64,000 nucleotides of DNA, taken from assembly GCA_016800925.1 (NCBI GenBank), contig JABCPU010000031.1, positions 124,001-188,000 of the forward strand, in the 5' to 3' direction. The translations under genes were made by a program, and so were the position numbers. This DNA is from Suillus spraguei. Its lineage: Eukaryota > Basidiomycota > Agaricomycetes > Boletales > Suillaceae. Below the pieces are notes generated by a model. The model was not told where the DNA came from and did no database searches. It saw only the letters and a program-made list of their open reading frames with translations. Each line of letters begins with the position of its first letter. Positions within the stretch are counted from its first letter, which is position 1. Shown here in pieces: positions 47,421 through 58,186 of the stretch.

Positions 47421-48746
47421 TCATATACCGTACATTCAGGTCTAGATCAAATCCAATCCATGGACATCCAGACACCCAACCTACACATATCTGATCCACC
47501 CATCCACTCCAATCCATATCCATCTGTGTCCATATCTGATCTGTGTCCATATCTGATCTGTGTCCATATCTGATCTGTGTCCATATCTGATCTGTGTCCA
47601 TATCTGATCTGTGTCCATATCTGATCTGTGTCCATATCTGATCTGTGTCCATATCTGATCTGTGTCCATATCTGATCTGTGTCCATATCTGATCTGTGTC
47701 CATATCCAATCCAAGTTCATATCCGAACTATTCCCACGCACCTGTGCATTACCCCTTTTAGAATATACCTGTGTCTCCAGCTTCTGGGTATCTCTGTGCT
47801 TCCGGTTCTCGGTGATCTCTGCCTCCATCTTGATAAGTATTTTGTATGAGCTTCATCTCCGAGTTCATAGCCTTATGTCCCGCTGTACTTACTAATGTGT
47901 TTCCGTATGCTTCAGACATAGCCTCGGACTATCCGTACTTACCCTCCGGCATGCTTCTACAGTATATAAACTTGTAGTACAACTCCTGCAGACCTTAGTC
48001 TGATTCATTGTTCCTACTTCTGTATATTCCTTTGATTACTCTGTATCCTGTTCTCATGTCTATATAACTCCGTTTCTGTTCTTGCACTTGGGCTCCGGCC
48101 CTTGTAAGCTTCCGACTCAGGCCTATGGGATTACTCCCTAGGCCGGAGCTTTGATCCTATGTCCTATAATCTTTTCGGACTTCATCCATCTCCGTCTATC
48201 ATCTGTTTCACCTCTGACTCTACCTTTGGTAGTCTTATACTGTCTGTTTCTATTCTGGACCTTGTCCAGAGTAGTCTATACTACCTCTACACCATATCTG
48301 GACCTACTCCTCTCTAGTAGCCAACACTTCCTCTAAGATCCACAGAGCTATGCTCATCCGATCATCTGATCATCCGCTCCTCTGCTCCTCCACTCCTCTG
48401 CTCCTCTGAGCTCCGACCTTCGGACCTCTAGTCCTCCAGATCCATCCTATCCTATCCTCTGACATCTATGGATCATCTTTCCCTCTGGAGCTCTGCTCCT
48501 ATCCTGCCCTGGACTTTGTCCAGCAGTCCATCTTTCATCTGTTCTACTTGGAGCTTGTTCCAGTAGTGTTACCATTACTCCCTACCTTCCGGAAATAGTT
48601 CCGGCGCATTCCTGCGCTCATCCGGAAGTCCATCGGAGCTCTGTTGAGCTATCCTGCCTTAGAGTTCATCTGGACCCTCCATCCGGACTTCACCAGAACT
48701 CTCCCTTGGACTTCATCCAAAATTAAGGGCACATACTCGGGTAAGG
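47421..48746 (+). repeat. Second LTR-like unit, holds a 17 bp minisatellite
   Basis: Begins TGTCATATACCGTACATTCA like the previous unit and has the same ACAGTATATAAAC TATA box (about 47953) after an expanded minisatellite. The stretch after the TATA (47990-48740) is very pyrimidine-rich (repeated CTCCTCTGCTCCTC, CATCCGGA). It ends near the GGGGCACAGTG block. Non-coding; minus-strand ORFs of 80-115 codons here are only the minisatellite read through. Confidence 0.5.
47527..47712 (+). repeat. 17 bp minisatellite, ten perfect units plus a partial one
   Basis: Unit TGTCCATATCTGATCTG is repeated without change ten times from 47527 to 47696, followed by a degenerate eleventh. Because 17 is not a multiple of three, every frame is open on the minus strand and gives repeated DTDQIWTQIRYGHRSDM, which is not a real protein signal. 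Perfect identity implies recent expansion or homogenisation. Confidence 0.92.
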
Positions 48747-48901
48747 GGCACAGTGTACGAGCTGAGGCCAAGCCCCTTTGACTTTACAACCCTCCGGTAC
48801 AACCCCATGTAAGACCAGGACTTCTTACTAATCTCCGGTTTTGCATGGTCATAACACCAAAGCCCTTTGGATCTCTTACCCTTTGAGTATGGTCTTAACA
48901 T
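48742..48901 (-). repeat. End block shared with the window-start repeat
   Basis: GGGGCACAGTGTACGAGCTG at 48746 and CCCTTTGGATCTCTTACCCT to TCTTAACA at 48861-48901 match 331-402, with about 90 extra bases in between. Read on the minus strand it begins TGTTAAGACC, the presumed LTR end. Confidence 0.55.
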
Positions 48902-49370
48902 CACCATGGACTGCGATTTCACCACTCTTGAGACTCTGCTTGGTCCTGGGTTATGTTATGATGTTTAGCTGAGTGGACAGCAGAAAAATTTACTCTGTAT
49001 TCGACCAGTCAAGACCTGCAGGGCAGAGTAGTGCACTGGTCACTTCATGCTTAAACCTGTGGTCATATTTAATGTTTCGAGAGAGGGGCAGTACTACTAC
49101 TTGTTCTCTTGGCACAAGCCATTCGAGGACAGCAGATTTAAGAGTCTTGGTATCATCACCTCGCGCACCAGATGCCCCTTTACCCAGCTGCAAGATGATA
49201 AGTATGCTAACCTTGAGGCATTAAAAACTTACCAATTCTCCCACAAGGATAATGTCCTCCTCCTTGCCATTTTTCAGACGTTCTAAAAGACCGGGATAGG
49301 AGTATACTAGCTCCATGAACACCCTGTGTTCCCATCAAACACTAGATTTGAAAGTATTGTTAAGTGCTGG
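48902..49370. other. Intergenic between LTR copies
   Basis: No gene recognised; ORFs on both strands overlap and show no family features. Confidence 0.3.
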
Positions 49371-50317
49371 TGTAAAGATACAACCTAGCCTGGGCTGTAG
49401 ATAAACCACGGCCTAAACTAGTATGTGAGTCTTGCGCTCCATCTAGTCTGCTTCACTTGCAAAGCAAGAGCGTTTGACCCTAAAGAGGGATGCCTGTTAG
49501 TATAGTTAAATCCAAGTCAAACCAGTGAGCAAAGGTAGTGTCGTAGTCAGCGGTAAGTTGCCGCAGTCAGTGATGATGCTGCCGGAACTAGCGTAGTAAG
49601 TAGCAGTACTAGCATCATTGAAACAAAGTCAGTAACAGTAGTGTCGAGCAAGCAGTGATGAGTGATGATATCAGCGGTAGCGGTTAAGGTTGCAAGCGGT
49701 GCAAAGAAACAGTAAAGAAGGCCATGGTACTTTCAGTGGTAAAGTAGCGGTGCATGAGAAGTTCAGTCAAAATAGGAATCAAGAGTCCAGCAGTATGCCA
49801 GTGGTAATGGTGAACGAGCGAGATCAATTAATGAGCGGTAAAGAACTTTAAAGACTAAGTCTACTACTGGGTAGATCCAGAGCTAGACACTAATCCTGAC
49901 CTATAGTACATGCAATGGGGTACAAATCAGGTGCTGTATCATGTGGGGTATGCAGTGCTTATATCCTAAATTGTATGTATTCAGAATGCTCTAGGCGAGA
50001 TCAGTAGCACTCAAGTACAGTAACCGCCATATGTAAACATAGCACGAGGTGGCTGTGGCATGAGGCGACATGTAATAAGACTTGCTGTAGAATCAGTGAT
50101 AACAAACATAAAACAAACAAATGGAGCTATGCGGACATGGCAAGGACATTGGTATGTGGAATGTGGTGCGGTAGTCAGTATGGTGTGCGGTAAGTGTGGG
50201 ATGCCACTGGCAATGCTAAAGGAGTAAGACGGCCTTTGGACTGGTGGAGATTCCTATAGATGTGAGACGTGCACCAAAAGATAGGGTTTTAAGGCCAGCG
50301 CCAATATGTTCGTTACA
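49371..50317 (-). mobile_element. Solo LTR, 947 bp, same family as 44619-45569
   Basis: Reverse complement of 44619-45569 with scattered differences; the plus strand starts TGTAAAGATACAACCTAGCC and ends ATGTTCGTTACA. Flanked by CTGG on both sides (49367-49370 and 50318-50321), a 4 bp target duplication. No internal coding region. Confidence 0.8.
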
Positions 50318-50729
50318 CTGGCGACATGGAGTCATTGTAATTGCACTCACTCTGCTGGATAATCTTTGACAAAAAGGTCTTGTAATTCTTTGAGCCAAAG
50401 TATACCTGAAGTCAGGAGAGCAGGGTAGTTGCACAGTGCAAACACTGTTCGGCCAAAATGTTGACCATGCAGAACAAGCGGATTGGATGAAGTCCTGATG
50501 AGGGTAAGTCAGGAAGGCAGTGGTTCAACACTTGCATGACCACATATGCTTTTTTGCGCAGACCCATGTGAAGTGCTGACCCACCATGCTTGCATGAAGG
50601 CTTGTGGGGCAGGGGATGAGTCTTGTCGCTACTCATAGTACATTGCTAACACAGTTCCAATACCAGTAAGAAAAAGATGCTTTATATGTATGTTCAAATG
50701 GACAATGGTATGTGTGACAAAGAATTTGC
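50318..50729. other. No gene recognised
   Basis: Flank of the solo LTR; short minus-strand ORFs without recognised content. Confidence 0.3.
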
Positions 50730-50940
50730 TGTCCAAGCGCCATAGCTATTGCAATGCAGAAAACACAGCCATCCGAGTGCCATCAAGATTGTAACTGGAG
50801 AAAACAACTGTGCCATACAAGCACCATCAATATCGTAACGTGAAGAAAACAAGTGCACCATCCAAGCGCCATCAATATCATAATGTGAAGAAAAAAACCG
50901 TGCCATCTCAGTGCCATAGGTATTGTGACAAATAATAAAC
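50730..50940 (-). repeat. Tandem repeat, four units of about 52 bp
   Basis: CCATCMRTATYGTAAYGTGAAGAAAACA-like units recur: GAGTGCCATCAAGATTGTAA (50777), AAGCACCATCAATATCGTAA (50819), AAGCGCCATCAATATCATAA (50864) and CAGTGCCATAGGTATTGTGA (50911). On the minus strand one frame stays open (YDIDGAWMVHLFSSR) but there is no start or family support. Confidence 0.65.
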
Positions 50941-51379
50941 ACCATCATATTGCCACAACAAAATCAGTCTGCATTGCACAGATGCTACCTAAGTCGATGG
51001 CATTCGTCACACTAGCCATCAACATCAACAGTATTTGAATTTTGGATGTCCAAATCACCCTCTTGGAAGTGTTTGAGGCAATGTGTCCATTTTGGTGGTG
51101 GTAGTGTAATGCTAAAGTGGGTTTTCAGTATGGCAAGCAGTACCAAGCTCATGAATTTACCTTCAGCTTCTAACTTTTCTCTGCACACACACCAATGAAC
51201 TGTGATTTGGGTAGCCAACACAATACTGATTGCAAGTGAGTGATAGTGTGACAGAAGAGCAACTCAGAAACTAACTGTACTTCCTTCAAATTAATCAATG
51301 GTTACTGTACCTACAGAGGAACTCAGACCACAGGTGAGATTTCATGATTCATGACACTGAGATCATACAACAGGTCTGA
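50941..51379. other. No gene recognised
   Basis: AT-rich sequence, no supported feature. Confidence 0.3.
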
Positions 51380-51727
51380 AAGTATACACTTTAGACACCA
51401 GCGAATGGTCCAAACATGAAGCAGAATCTGAACTGAGTCGAGTGAAGGAACAGCTAAGGAATGCAGATGATCATATAGTGTACCTTGTGGATAGGGTGAG
51501 GACATACAGGTACAAATGGCTAGAAGAGTATTATCGCGCTGAAAATCTCAAACTCCATATGCCTGATGGCATCGAGGTGCCCGACCTTGATCAAATTTGA
51601 GAAGATATTGCTTCTCCTGGCTTCATGCCTGAGTTATCAGGCTGGGATAGTGAAGGTTCAGAAGGAGGGGAGGGAATCATTGAGTCTGTGGATGTATCAC
51701 AGCAAGAAAAGCAAGGGGTGCACTAGA
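51380..51727 (+). pseudogene. Coiled-coil gene fragment
   Basis: One plus-strand frame reads TSEWSKHEAESELSRVKEQL, LRNADDHIVYLVDRVRTYRY and KWLEEYYRAENLKLHMPDGI up to TGA at 51597. It then continues in frame with EDIASPGFMPELSGWDSE to TAG at 51725. The heptad-like pattern suggests a coiled coil followed by an acidic tail. No start codon or upstream exon could be fixed, and the TGA interrupts an otherwise open frame. It probably comes from a repeat-associated gene; the family is not recognised. Confidence 0.35.
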
Positions 51728-52401
51728 AGAGGACAATGCCTGATGAAGTGGAGGACATATCAAACCCTGGCTATCATAAGCATAGATGATGCTGGCAAAC
51801 ATGCAAACCAGGCTAGACTTCATACAATCAGTGATGAAGCTTTACTCAAATTTGCTATGTACCAGATAGTATTTTTTAATTTTTAATTTTTAAAATAATT
51901 TATGTCCATGTGGGGTACAGTACCCTATGTAGGACCAGACAGTTATTAAGTAGTGTGCGATATAGATATATCCAATTTCAGTCAATGAGACAATACACAT
52001 GTGGGCTGACTAAAGAAGTTAGCATCAAAAAAAATAACAATAGGGGGTACTTACAGCACATCATATGCCTGACCATGTTTGAAATACAAGTGTGAATTTG
52101 ATCTGAACTGATGTCCTTAACATTATTACTGGGGGAACAGTGCTCTATGTGCAGTAAATATATCTCATGTTATTTTTAGATTAAGTTAACTTCGGAGCCC
52201 TGTATCAATACTGACTCGAGTCTAGACTCAAGTCTTTTGATTCATAAAGACACATTTCAAGTACCACAAGGCTATGGTATATACATAGGAGGCATATATC
52301 TAATAAGACTACAGTGTTTGGAATGATGGAGGTGTGAAAGGAGTGAAGTTGCACAGAGAAGGTGCTAATATAGTGAACAACAATAATTTAAACTCAGCCG
52401 G
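51728..52401. other. No gene recognised
   Basis: AT-rich spacer before the inverted LTR copy. Confidence 0.3.
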
Positions 52402-53352
52402 TGAAATGAAGAAACTAGCGCTGGCCTAAGTATAAGTGCAGCGTTAATCCTACTGAAGGCGTGAGTGAGATGTTCAACCCAAGAGGACTGCAAATAGAAG
52501 CAATTCCTTCAAAGTTAGTGCAAAGGAAACAACAAAGTACTAATATGGCAACAGGAATTCCGACTTCTGAGGTTAGCGGCGGTAGCAGTATATTGGCGGT
52601 ACTAGCGCGGTGTCAGCGGTACATGCACAGTAAGGATAGCTGCAACGGTTAGCTAGCGAGAGCAAGAACAAAGTTACTTGGGCGAGACAAAAATGTTATT
52701 ACCACCAGCGGTGCGGTAGTGGTAGCGGCAACTCCGTATGAGTGAGAATGCAGAAGAGAGAGAAAACGACCCAGCAAGATCACTGGCTGCGGTCCAGTTA
52801 TGAGTAGCAAAGTCGAAAGTCGCACAGTACTTCGAGCAGTAAAGTTACCGGTGGTTAAATCTAAGAGCAATGTTCGAACAGAGGAGAGTTCAAAAGCAAA
52901 TGGATTGCAACTAGCGAGCATTTCAGATACTAAGTCCTAGTGAAGGGATGTAACGGAAGTAAAAGTAACGGTATGTATGTTCAGTCCTTTTTAACATATG
53001 CAAGCACGTACGAGATAATTATGCAAGTCCGGTAGCGAGAAAGAAAATAAACAGGGTATTAGTAAAGAGGCACACAGCATGCAGCGGCCCCTTGAGATGT
53101 AAGGTAAATCCTGCTGTAGGTTTAGTAATGGCAGAAGCGAAGTAACTACGCCCAATGGATCTAGACGGAATTGGATGGGACATGAGGGCATCGCGCAAGG
53201 ATCCCTAAGGGTTCACGGAAGAAGAACGGTTCTGCCTTAGCGAGCAAAAGGCTATTTCATTGCTATAATGAAATCCTTCGGTTGCGCCACAGACGTTAAT
53301 GAGATGCTTGTCGAAAATGGGGTTTGACGGTCAGCGTGACTTTTCTCCTACA
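52402..53352 (-). mobile_element. Solo LTR, 951 bp, uninterrupted relative of 44094-46007
   Basis: The plus strand begins TGAAATGAAGAAACTAGCGC and ends GACTTTTCTCCTACA, the reverse complement of the outer LTR at 44094-46007, and lacks the nested insertion. Flanks are CCGG (52398-52401) and CTGG (53353-53356), consistent with a 4 bp duplication that has suffered one C-to-T change. Short ORFs inside are not genes. Confidence 0.75.
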
Positions 53353-54029
53353 CTGGCATTCAGTGGCTTCCTGAACATTCACTTACTATCAGGTGCTGCT
53401 GGCTGGGTCTGAATGTATAGTCATTCAGTATATCAACTGTGTCACAAGGTAACAATCACTTTTCCAACCCCCAAAGTACTACTATAGCATACATGTGAAT
53501 AAGTAAAGTAGTACATGTGACTCATGTGGGAAATTCCAGCTTTGGCTGCAGGGAATGCTGCCTTGCATATTAATATTGTAGTGGGTGGGCAGCACTTAGC
53601 TAGTATTATTACCACCCAATATTTACAATTACTCTATGCTACGTATGCTATAGTGGGCAGGACTTGTACTTTATTTCGGCAGACAAGTATATGCTCATAC
53701 CACAATTTGTGCCACTGCACCATTGGTCCACAATGTCCACACTTAGGACCACCATCTCCAGAAGACAATGCTGCTGCGCTGTGACTCCACAATGCGTACA
53801 CCCACAATTTGTACCACAACATCTGTAAGCATTAGCTAATCCACAATAGTGATTCACTATATATACTGACCTTGCGCAATCTGAAGGTCTTCTTTCCCCT
53901 ACAACTACCTCAAAATACCATACAATATTATAGCATAGACTATTGAATAGCTCTAGACATTGATTGTAGTATGTAGTGTTTTAAGTTCGCTGTAACTCTG
54001 AAGTTAATTCTGTATATCACAGACAACAC
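53353..54029. other. No gene recognised
   Basis: AT-rich spacer. Repeated CCACAATTTGT and CCACAATG motifs occur at about 53700-53820, too weak to define a repeat. Confidence 0.3.
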
Positions 54030-56131
54030 ATGTCAAACGCACCAGATCCAATGGCAATGAACCTTGCCCAAAGCGCCTCAGAACTGATCAAGGCAAGTCA
54101 TGATCCAATATGTATTACAAAATATCATTATTAATGAGAATACAGTGAATCAGACAGCACCATCAGCACTGATGGATAATCATGCATGGGGATTTATGGA
54201 ACAGTTCCTCATGATCATGATGATGTACCCAGAGATGGAGGACGCGTTTTTTACATACCTGGGTGACCAGTACTCTCCGGATGACTGGGCGGAAGCCAGA
54301 GATGCATTATGGTCTGGTGAGGGGAATGATGAGGTTTCCCTGGAAAACCTTTTCTGTGCGAAGGACTGATACCTACCCCGGGTCTCTGTGTCAACAGAAA
54401 ATTCTTCTGTGTCCAGATCTGCATTGAGGACAGATACCCGCTCGTCAATTTCACATATTCGACGATTGCAAAAACAATGCAAAAAGGTACATAAATTCTC
54501 ATGACTACATATGGTATATGCTAAGCAACAAATGTAGTCTCAAAACATGTTTGTTCTTCTCGAAGCCTCAGAAGATGAAGATGAAGAACGGGATGAGGAT
54601 GATGAGGATGATGAGGATGGAACGTCTGTGTTGTCACCACAGATCACACAATTACCAGGAACATTGGCGAAAGAGAGATTGGCCACAACTATCGATAACA
54701 TGGTCACCAGGTTTGAAGAAAATCCCCCCAAGTCATCACAAGGCGCCAGGGCATCACTTACAGAGACACCTTGTTGTCCAGCACAATCCTGTCAGCCTCA
54801 TGTCAATTGCAACCACCAAAAAAGTATCTGCTGTGTGTACAAAGTATGTCCATTGTGAATCGTGTAGTATAGCACTCATAGTGTCTTAGGAACTTCCACT
54901 GAACACATTGCCGAATACCCACCAGCTTCAACATGTTGAGGATCAGGCCCATTCCAGCCTGTTACCCTACATTCATTGTTCCCTTGAAAGACCAATTGTT
55001 CAGAATTGGATACGACGACAATGCTCTGGCATCTTGGCTTCAAAAATATGGCTCCGAAGTTGTCAGTGCACCTACATATCTTTATATTTTTTTCTCAAAA
55101 TTTCACTTCCAACTTTCAGATTCCCTCTTTATCACAACTGCTGTGCTGTTTGGATTGGTCGACTCCTATGATCTTACAGGTCTCCTTGAAGTAGTTCTTG
55201 AGGAGGTCAAGATGCAAACACCTCTCCAGCAAGAAGAGAACTGCTCAGTATTTCTTTGGTGAGGAGGGCATTGTTTTATGGAGCAAAAAATGTATTGTGC
55301 TCAAATAGAAGTATCATTGTTCAGTAAAGCTGTTGCAAACTTATGTGAAGAGCTGAACACTAGAAGTCAGCCAGGTGAACTATGTCATTGAAATAATTAG
55401 GTCCAACACTCAACTTATTCATAGTTTTGTGGCGTTTTGGCCCAAATTTGATGCTCCTCACAGTGAACGCTATTGGGTATGTGGGAACATGCCCACCTCC
55501 TCACTCACTCAATTTCAAGTGCTTCAGACCTACAAAAGCCACGGAGAAGGCTGCTCATGACAAATGCCATGCCTGGCTTCTTGCATCATCTCAATCTCAA
55601 GACACTATGCAAGTTGCTTTAAATTCCAGTACACCCCCCAACACTCCTTGTCTTTGGGAGTCCCTTCTAAGGGTGAGTGTGTACTATATTATGAGTGACC
55701 TGGTGTTCTGATGCTGAACAGTGTGATGACCAGCTTTTCTCCCTGCCTTGTTTGATGAAATCATGGGTCGATAATACTACATATTGTGCATACATAAGTG
55801 CATCTTTTGCAGAAACCAACGAGCCCCTATGTATCAACAACAAACAGAGGTTTACCCGAAAGGAATACAAATCACTGGATGAAGACGCAATGAGCACAGG
55901 CCAAAGTAGATATGTTTTCTGAAGCCATTGAATGCACTGCTGAAATTGAGTTCACTGATGATGATAGGCTTGTAGCTTTGTTTCAGTTTTATCATACTAA
56001 GATGATCATAGGTTTGTCTTTGGGTTCAGGAACTACTACAATGTATGATTCGCATTTGCCCGATAATTGGTTTGATGATTGGTTTTTGAGCTCATCTGCA
56101 CCTTCTAATTCTTCTGACTCTGACCTGCTGT
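54030..56131 (+). pseudogene. Hypothetical repeat-associated gene, fragmented
   Basis: A chain of plus-strand open segments with plausible introns. MSNAPDPMAMNLAQSASELI is at 54030. MDNHAWGFMEQFLMIMMMYP with TYLGDQYSPDDWAEARDALW ends TGA at 54367. A very acidic segment at 54547 (EASEDEDEERDEDDEDDEDG) is followed by QITQLPGTLAKERLATTIDN and MVTRFEENP. Next come segments at 54933-55262 and 55375-55711, and ECTAEIEFTDDDRLVALFQF to TGA at 56131. Several stops separate them and no single gene model works. The acidic start plus LPG...R helix resembles Spt5-like N-termini of repeat-associated fungal proteins, which is only a weak impression. More than one gene relic may be present. Confidence 0.3.
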
Positions 56132-56782
56132 GATACTCTTGATTGTAGCCATTTACCCTCCCGAGTCGAAGTTGGGCTGCCATCACTTTCACTATTGTAT
56201 TGATGTTCCACAAAGTTCAGATGTACATTCAGGTTTGATCTATGTTATTTCTACTACTCTTTGTTCTATCATATCTTTATTTGACATACACTTTTGATAT
56301 GACATACTAGTGTGTGTGTTTACTATGTGTTCATTGGCCATCACACAATTCATTGGAGCTCATTCTTTTTACTTTGTTGAAATTTGGCATCCAATGCTTG
56401 GCTTGTCAATTTCAAAATATATTTGTGTTCACCTCCAGCTCTGAAGCTGTGGCCCTCAAGATCCCAAGCAAGAGCATACAGCATATGGGTCAGTAGGTGC
56501 AATGACGTCGACGACTCCATCTGGTCTCCCCCCTCACCATTCTGTTAGATGAGCCATCACATTTCCAAGTGGGACTAGAGCCAGCCACCTGAAAGTGAAT
56601 CATAGGTTTCGTGTTAATCAATTTGTCGTAGGATATGAGCATATATATAAGCTTGTCCTTGCCAATTCTGATGGTGCCTGACAATACATTATCCAGTCAC
56701 TGTCATAATTGTTATTTTTGCAGTGACATGCAGCTACTTGAAAAATGTGTTACAACATCTCACAAGTTTGATTATCTACCGC
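56132..56782. other. No gene recognised
   Basis: AT-rich DNA with no supported ORF or element. Confidence 0.3.
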
Positions 56783-57124
56783 CAGCCAATTACAGCTTAT
56801 GGCATTTCACTTGACATGTTGATTTCTACTTATAAGACACATATCAAGATGGGATCCCCCATAGCGTAGTCATATATTTTCTCATACATATGTCACACCA
56901 AGACAATGATATCCAATTCTAAATCTAGACACGTCACAATGAGTTTTATTTGTCAGCAATTACAGTGTATGGAATTTCACTTGTCACATTGATTTCCACT
57001 TATAAGATGCATATCAAGATGTGATGTCCCTAGCATAGTCATATATTTTTTCATACATATGTTGTGCCAAGATAATGATATCCAATTCTAAATCTAGACA
57101 TGTCACAACGAGTTTTATTTGTCA
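56783..57124 (+). repeat. Direct tandem duplication, two units of about 171 bp
   Basis: 56783-56956 and 56957-57124 both run CAGC(C)AATTACAG... through CACTTATAAGAYRCATATCA and ATATCCAATTCTAAATCTAG to GAGTTTTATTTGTCAG. Differences are mainly substitutions and short indels. Non-coding. Confidence 0.85.
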
Positions 57125-57449
57125 GCACAATCTAGTCATATCAATTTCAGGTTGGTTTCCTGATGAAGTACTGCCTGAGGTGACTAGGGCTGGCCACTGT
57201 AGACCATATTGTGGGTATGTATGGTGGTGTAATACAGGAGCCATACCTGTACTGTCAGAGCCTCAGTGCTCTCATTGACGGTTATGGTGTACGGTCATTT
57301 GAGTACCATATAACACCGTAAGTTTACAGCCATACATACCCGTCATACAGGACATATGGTTCTAAGTACTTAGATGTGTTTGATTGAGTATAGCTACATC
57401 TGTACTTCTTCAGTTCCATTCTACCCCCCACATGCAATTATCTTCCTGT
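57125..57449. other. Spacer left of the retrotransposon
   Basis: No gene. CATACATACCCGTCATAC near 57335 and GTATGTATGGTGGTGT near 57213 are partly inverted copies, with ATGGTGTACGG/CATATAACACCGT nearby, so a small imperfect hairpin is possible. Confidence 0.3.
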
Positions 57450-57923
57450 TGTTATGAACTGGGGTGGTGTCACCAGCAACAGTGAAAAGACACAGGCGGT
57501 CTGCTGGAAGTTCTTACAATGTCCAGAAGAGGACAAGGTGAAAGTACAAGGAACGCGTTCCGAGTACGATCAAGGGTTCGGCCTCAAGGACAAGTCCGAG
57601 AGGTTCTGCGAGAATAGAGACTAAGGCTAAGGAGTGCTTAGACTTAGAGACGATTCAAGATGACTTAGGTTGGAGACCTAAGCGAAGGAGATTCCAGGTA
57701 AAACCCAGTAAGATTAAAGTAGGGAATCTACTACAAGTACACTGTGCTTAAATAGGCTGATATGTGCGCACAGACCAAGTAACCGTGAGAACATAACTGC
57801 GTATCCTAATAAGGAAGGCATGTATCATACAGATGCGTTGAGCATATGAGTCAGAGTCACGTAACATGATATACAGGTAAAGGAACAAAGGGAAAATGAA
57901 TAGGGGCACGTACAATTGTAACA
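57450..57923 (-). mobile_element. 3' LTR of the Ty3/gypsy element, 474 bp
   Basis: On the minus strand it begins TGTTACAATTGTACGTGCCC directly after the polypurine tract and ends CCAGTTCATAACA, giving TGTTA...TAACA inverted ends. A TATA-like CCTATTTAAGCACAG (minus strand, near 57750) lies inside. The base pair of this LTR, the 5' LTR, would be beyond position 64000, so identity and age cannot be measured here. Flanking 57445-57449 is CCTGT, a candidate target duplication to test on the far side. Confidence 0.75.
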
Positions 57924-57942
57924 TTACCCCCTTTTTACACGT
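57924..57942 (-). other. Polypurine tract of the retrotransposon
   Basis: On the minus strand GTGTAAAAAGGGGGTAA immediately precedes the LTR start TGTTAC. A purine run of this kind primes plus-strand DNA synthesis in LTR retrotransposons; its position confirms both LTR boundary and orientation. Confidence 0.7.
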
Positions 57943-58186
57943 AAAGTCACCGACTTTACTCATCTTGGTTCGCATAGTAAACAGGATCATCACTATAGTC
58001 ATAGTCCTCATCAGCAATGGACCTACTGCTCATATACACGGCTTCTTCGAGGCCGGCGCGTTGTTTAGAGTCCTTTCTCTTCTCCGCTTGAATTCGTTCA
58101 TCGTTGAGCTGTTGCTCCCAAGAGCGAAGCGCGTCATAGAATCCTTCGTCTTTCCAGGTTAACGTGAAAGGAGGAGATCCGACTCG

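Noticed and set aside
47377..47828. Overlapping minus-strand ORFs encoding repeated DTDQIWTQIRYGHRS peptides
   Set aside because: They are the 17 bp minisatellite read in each frame; no family, start context or codon bias supports a protein.
44094..53352. The inverted pair as terminal inverted repeats of one giant DNA transposon
   Set aside because: Each copy has its own TG...CA ends and its own 4 bp target duplication, which fits separate LTR insertions.
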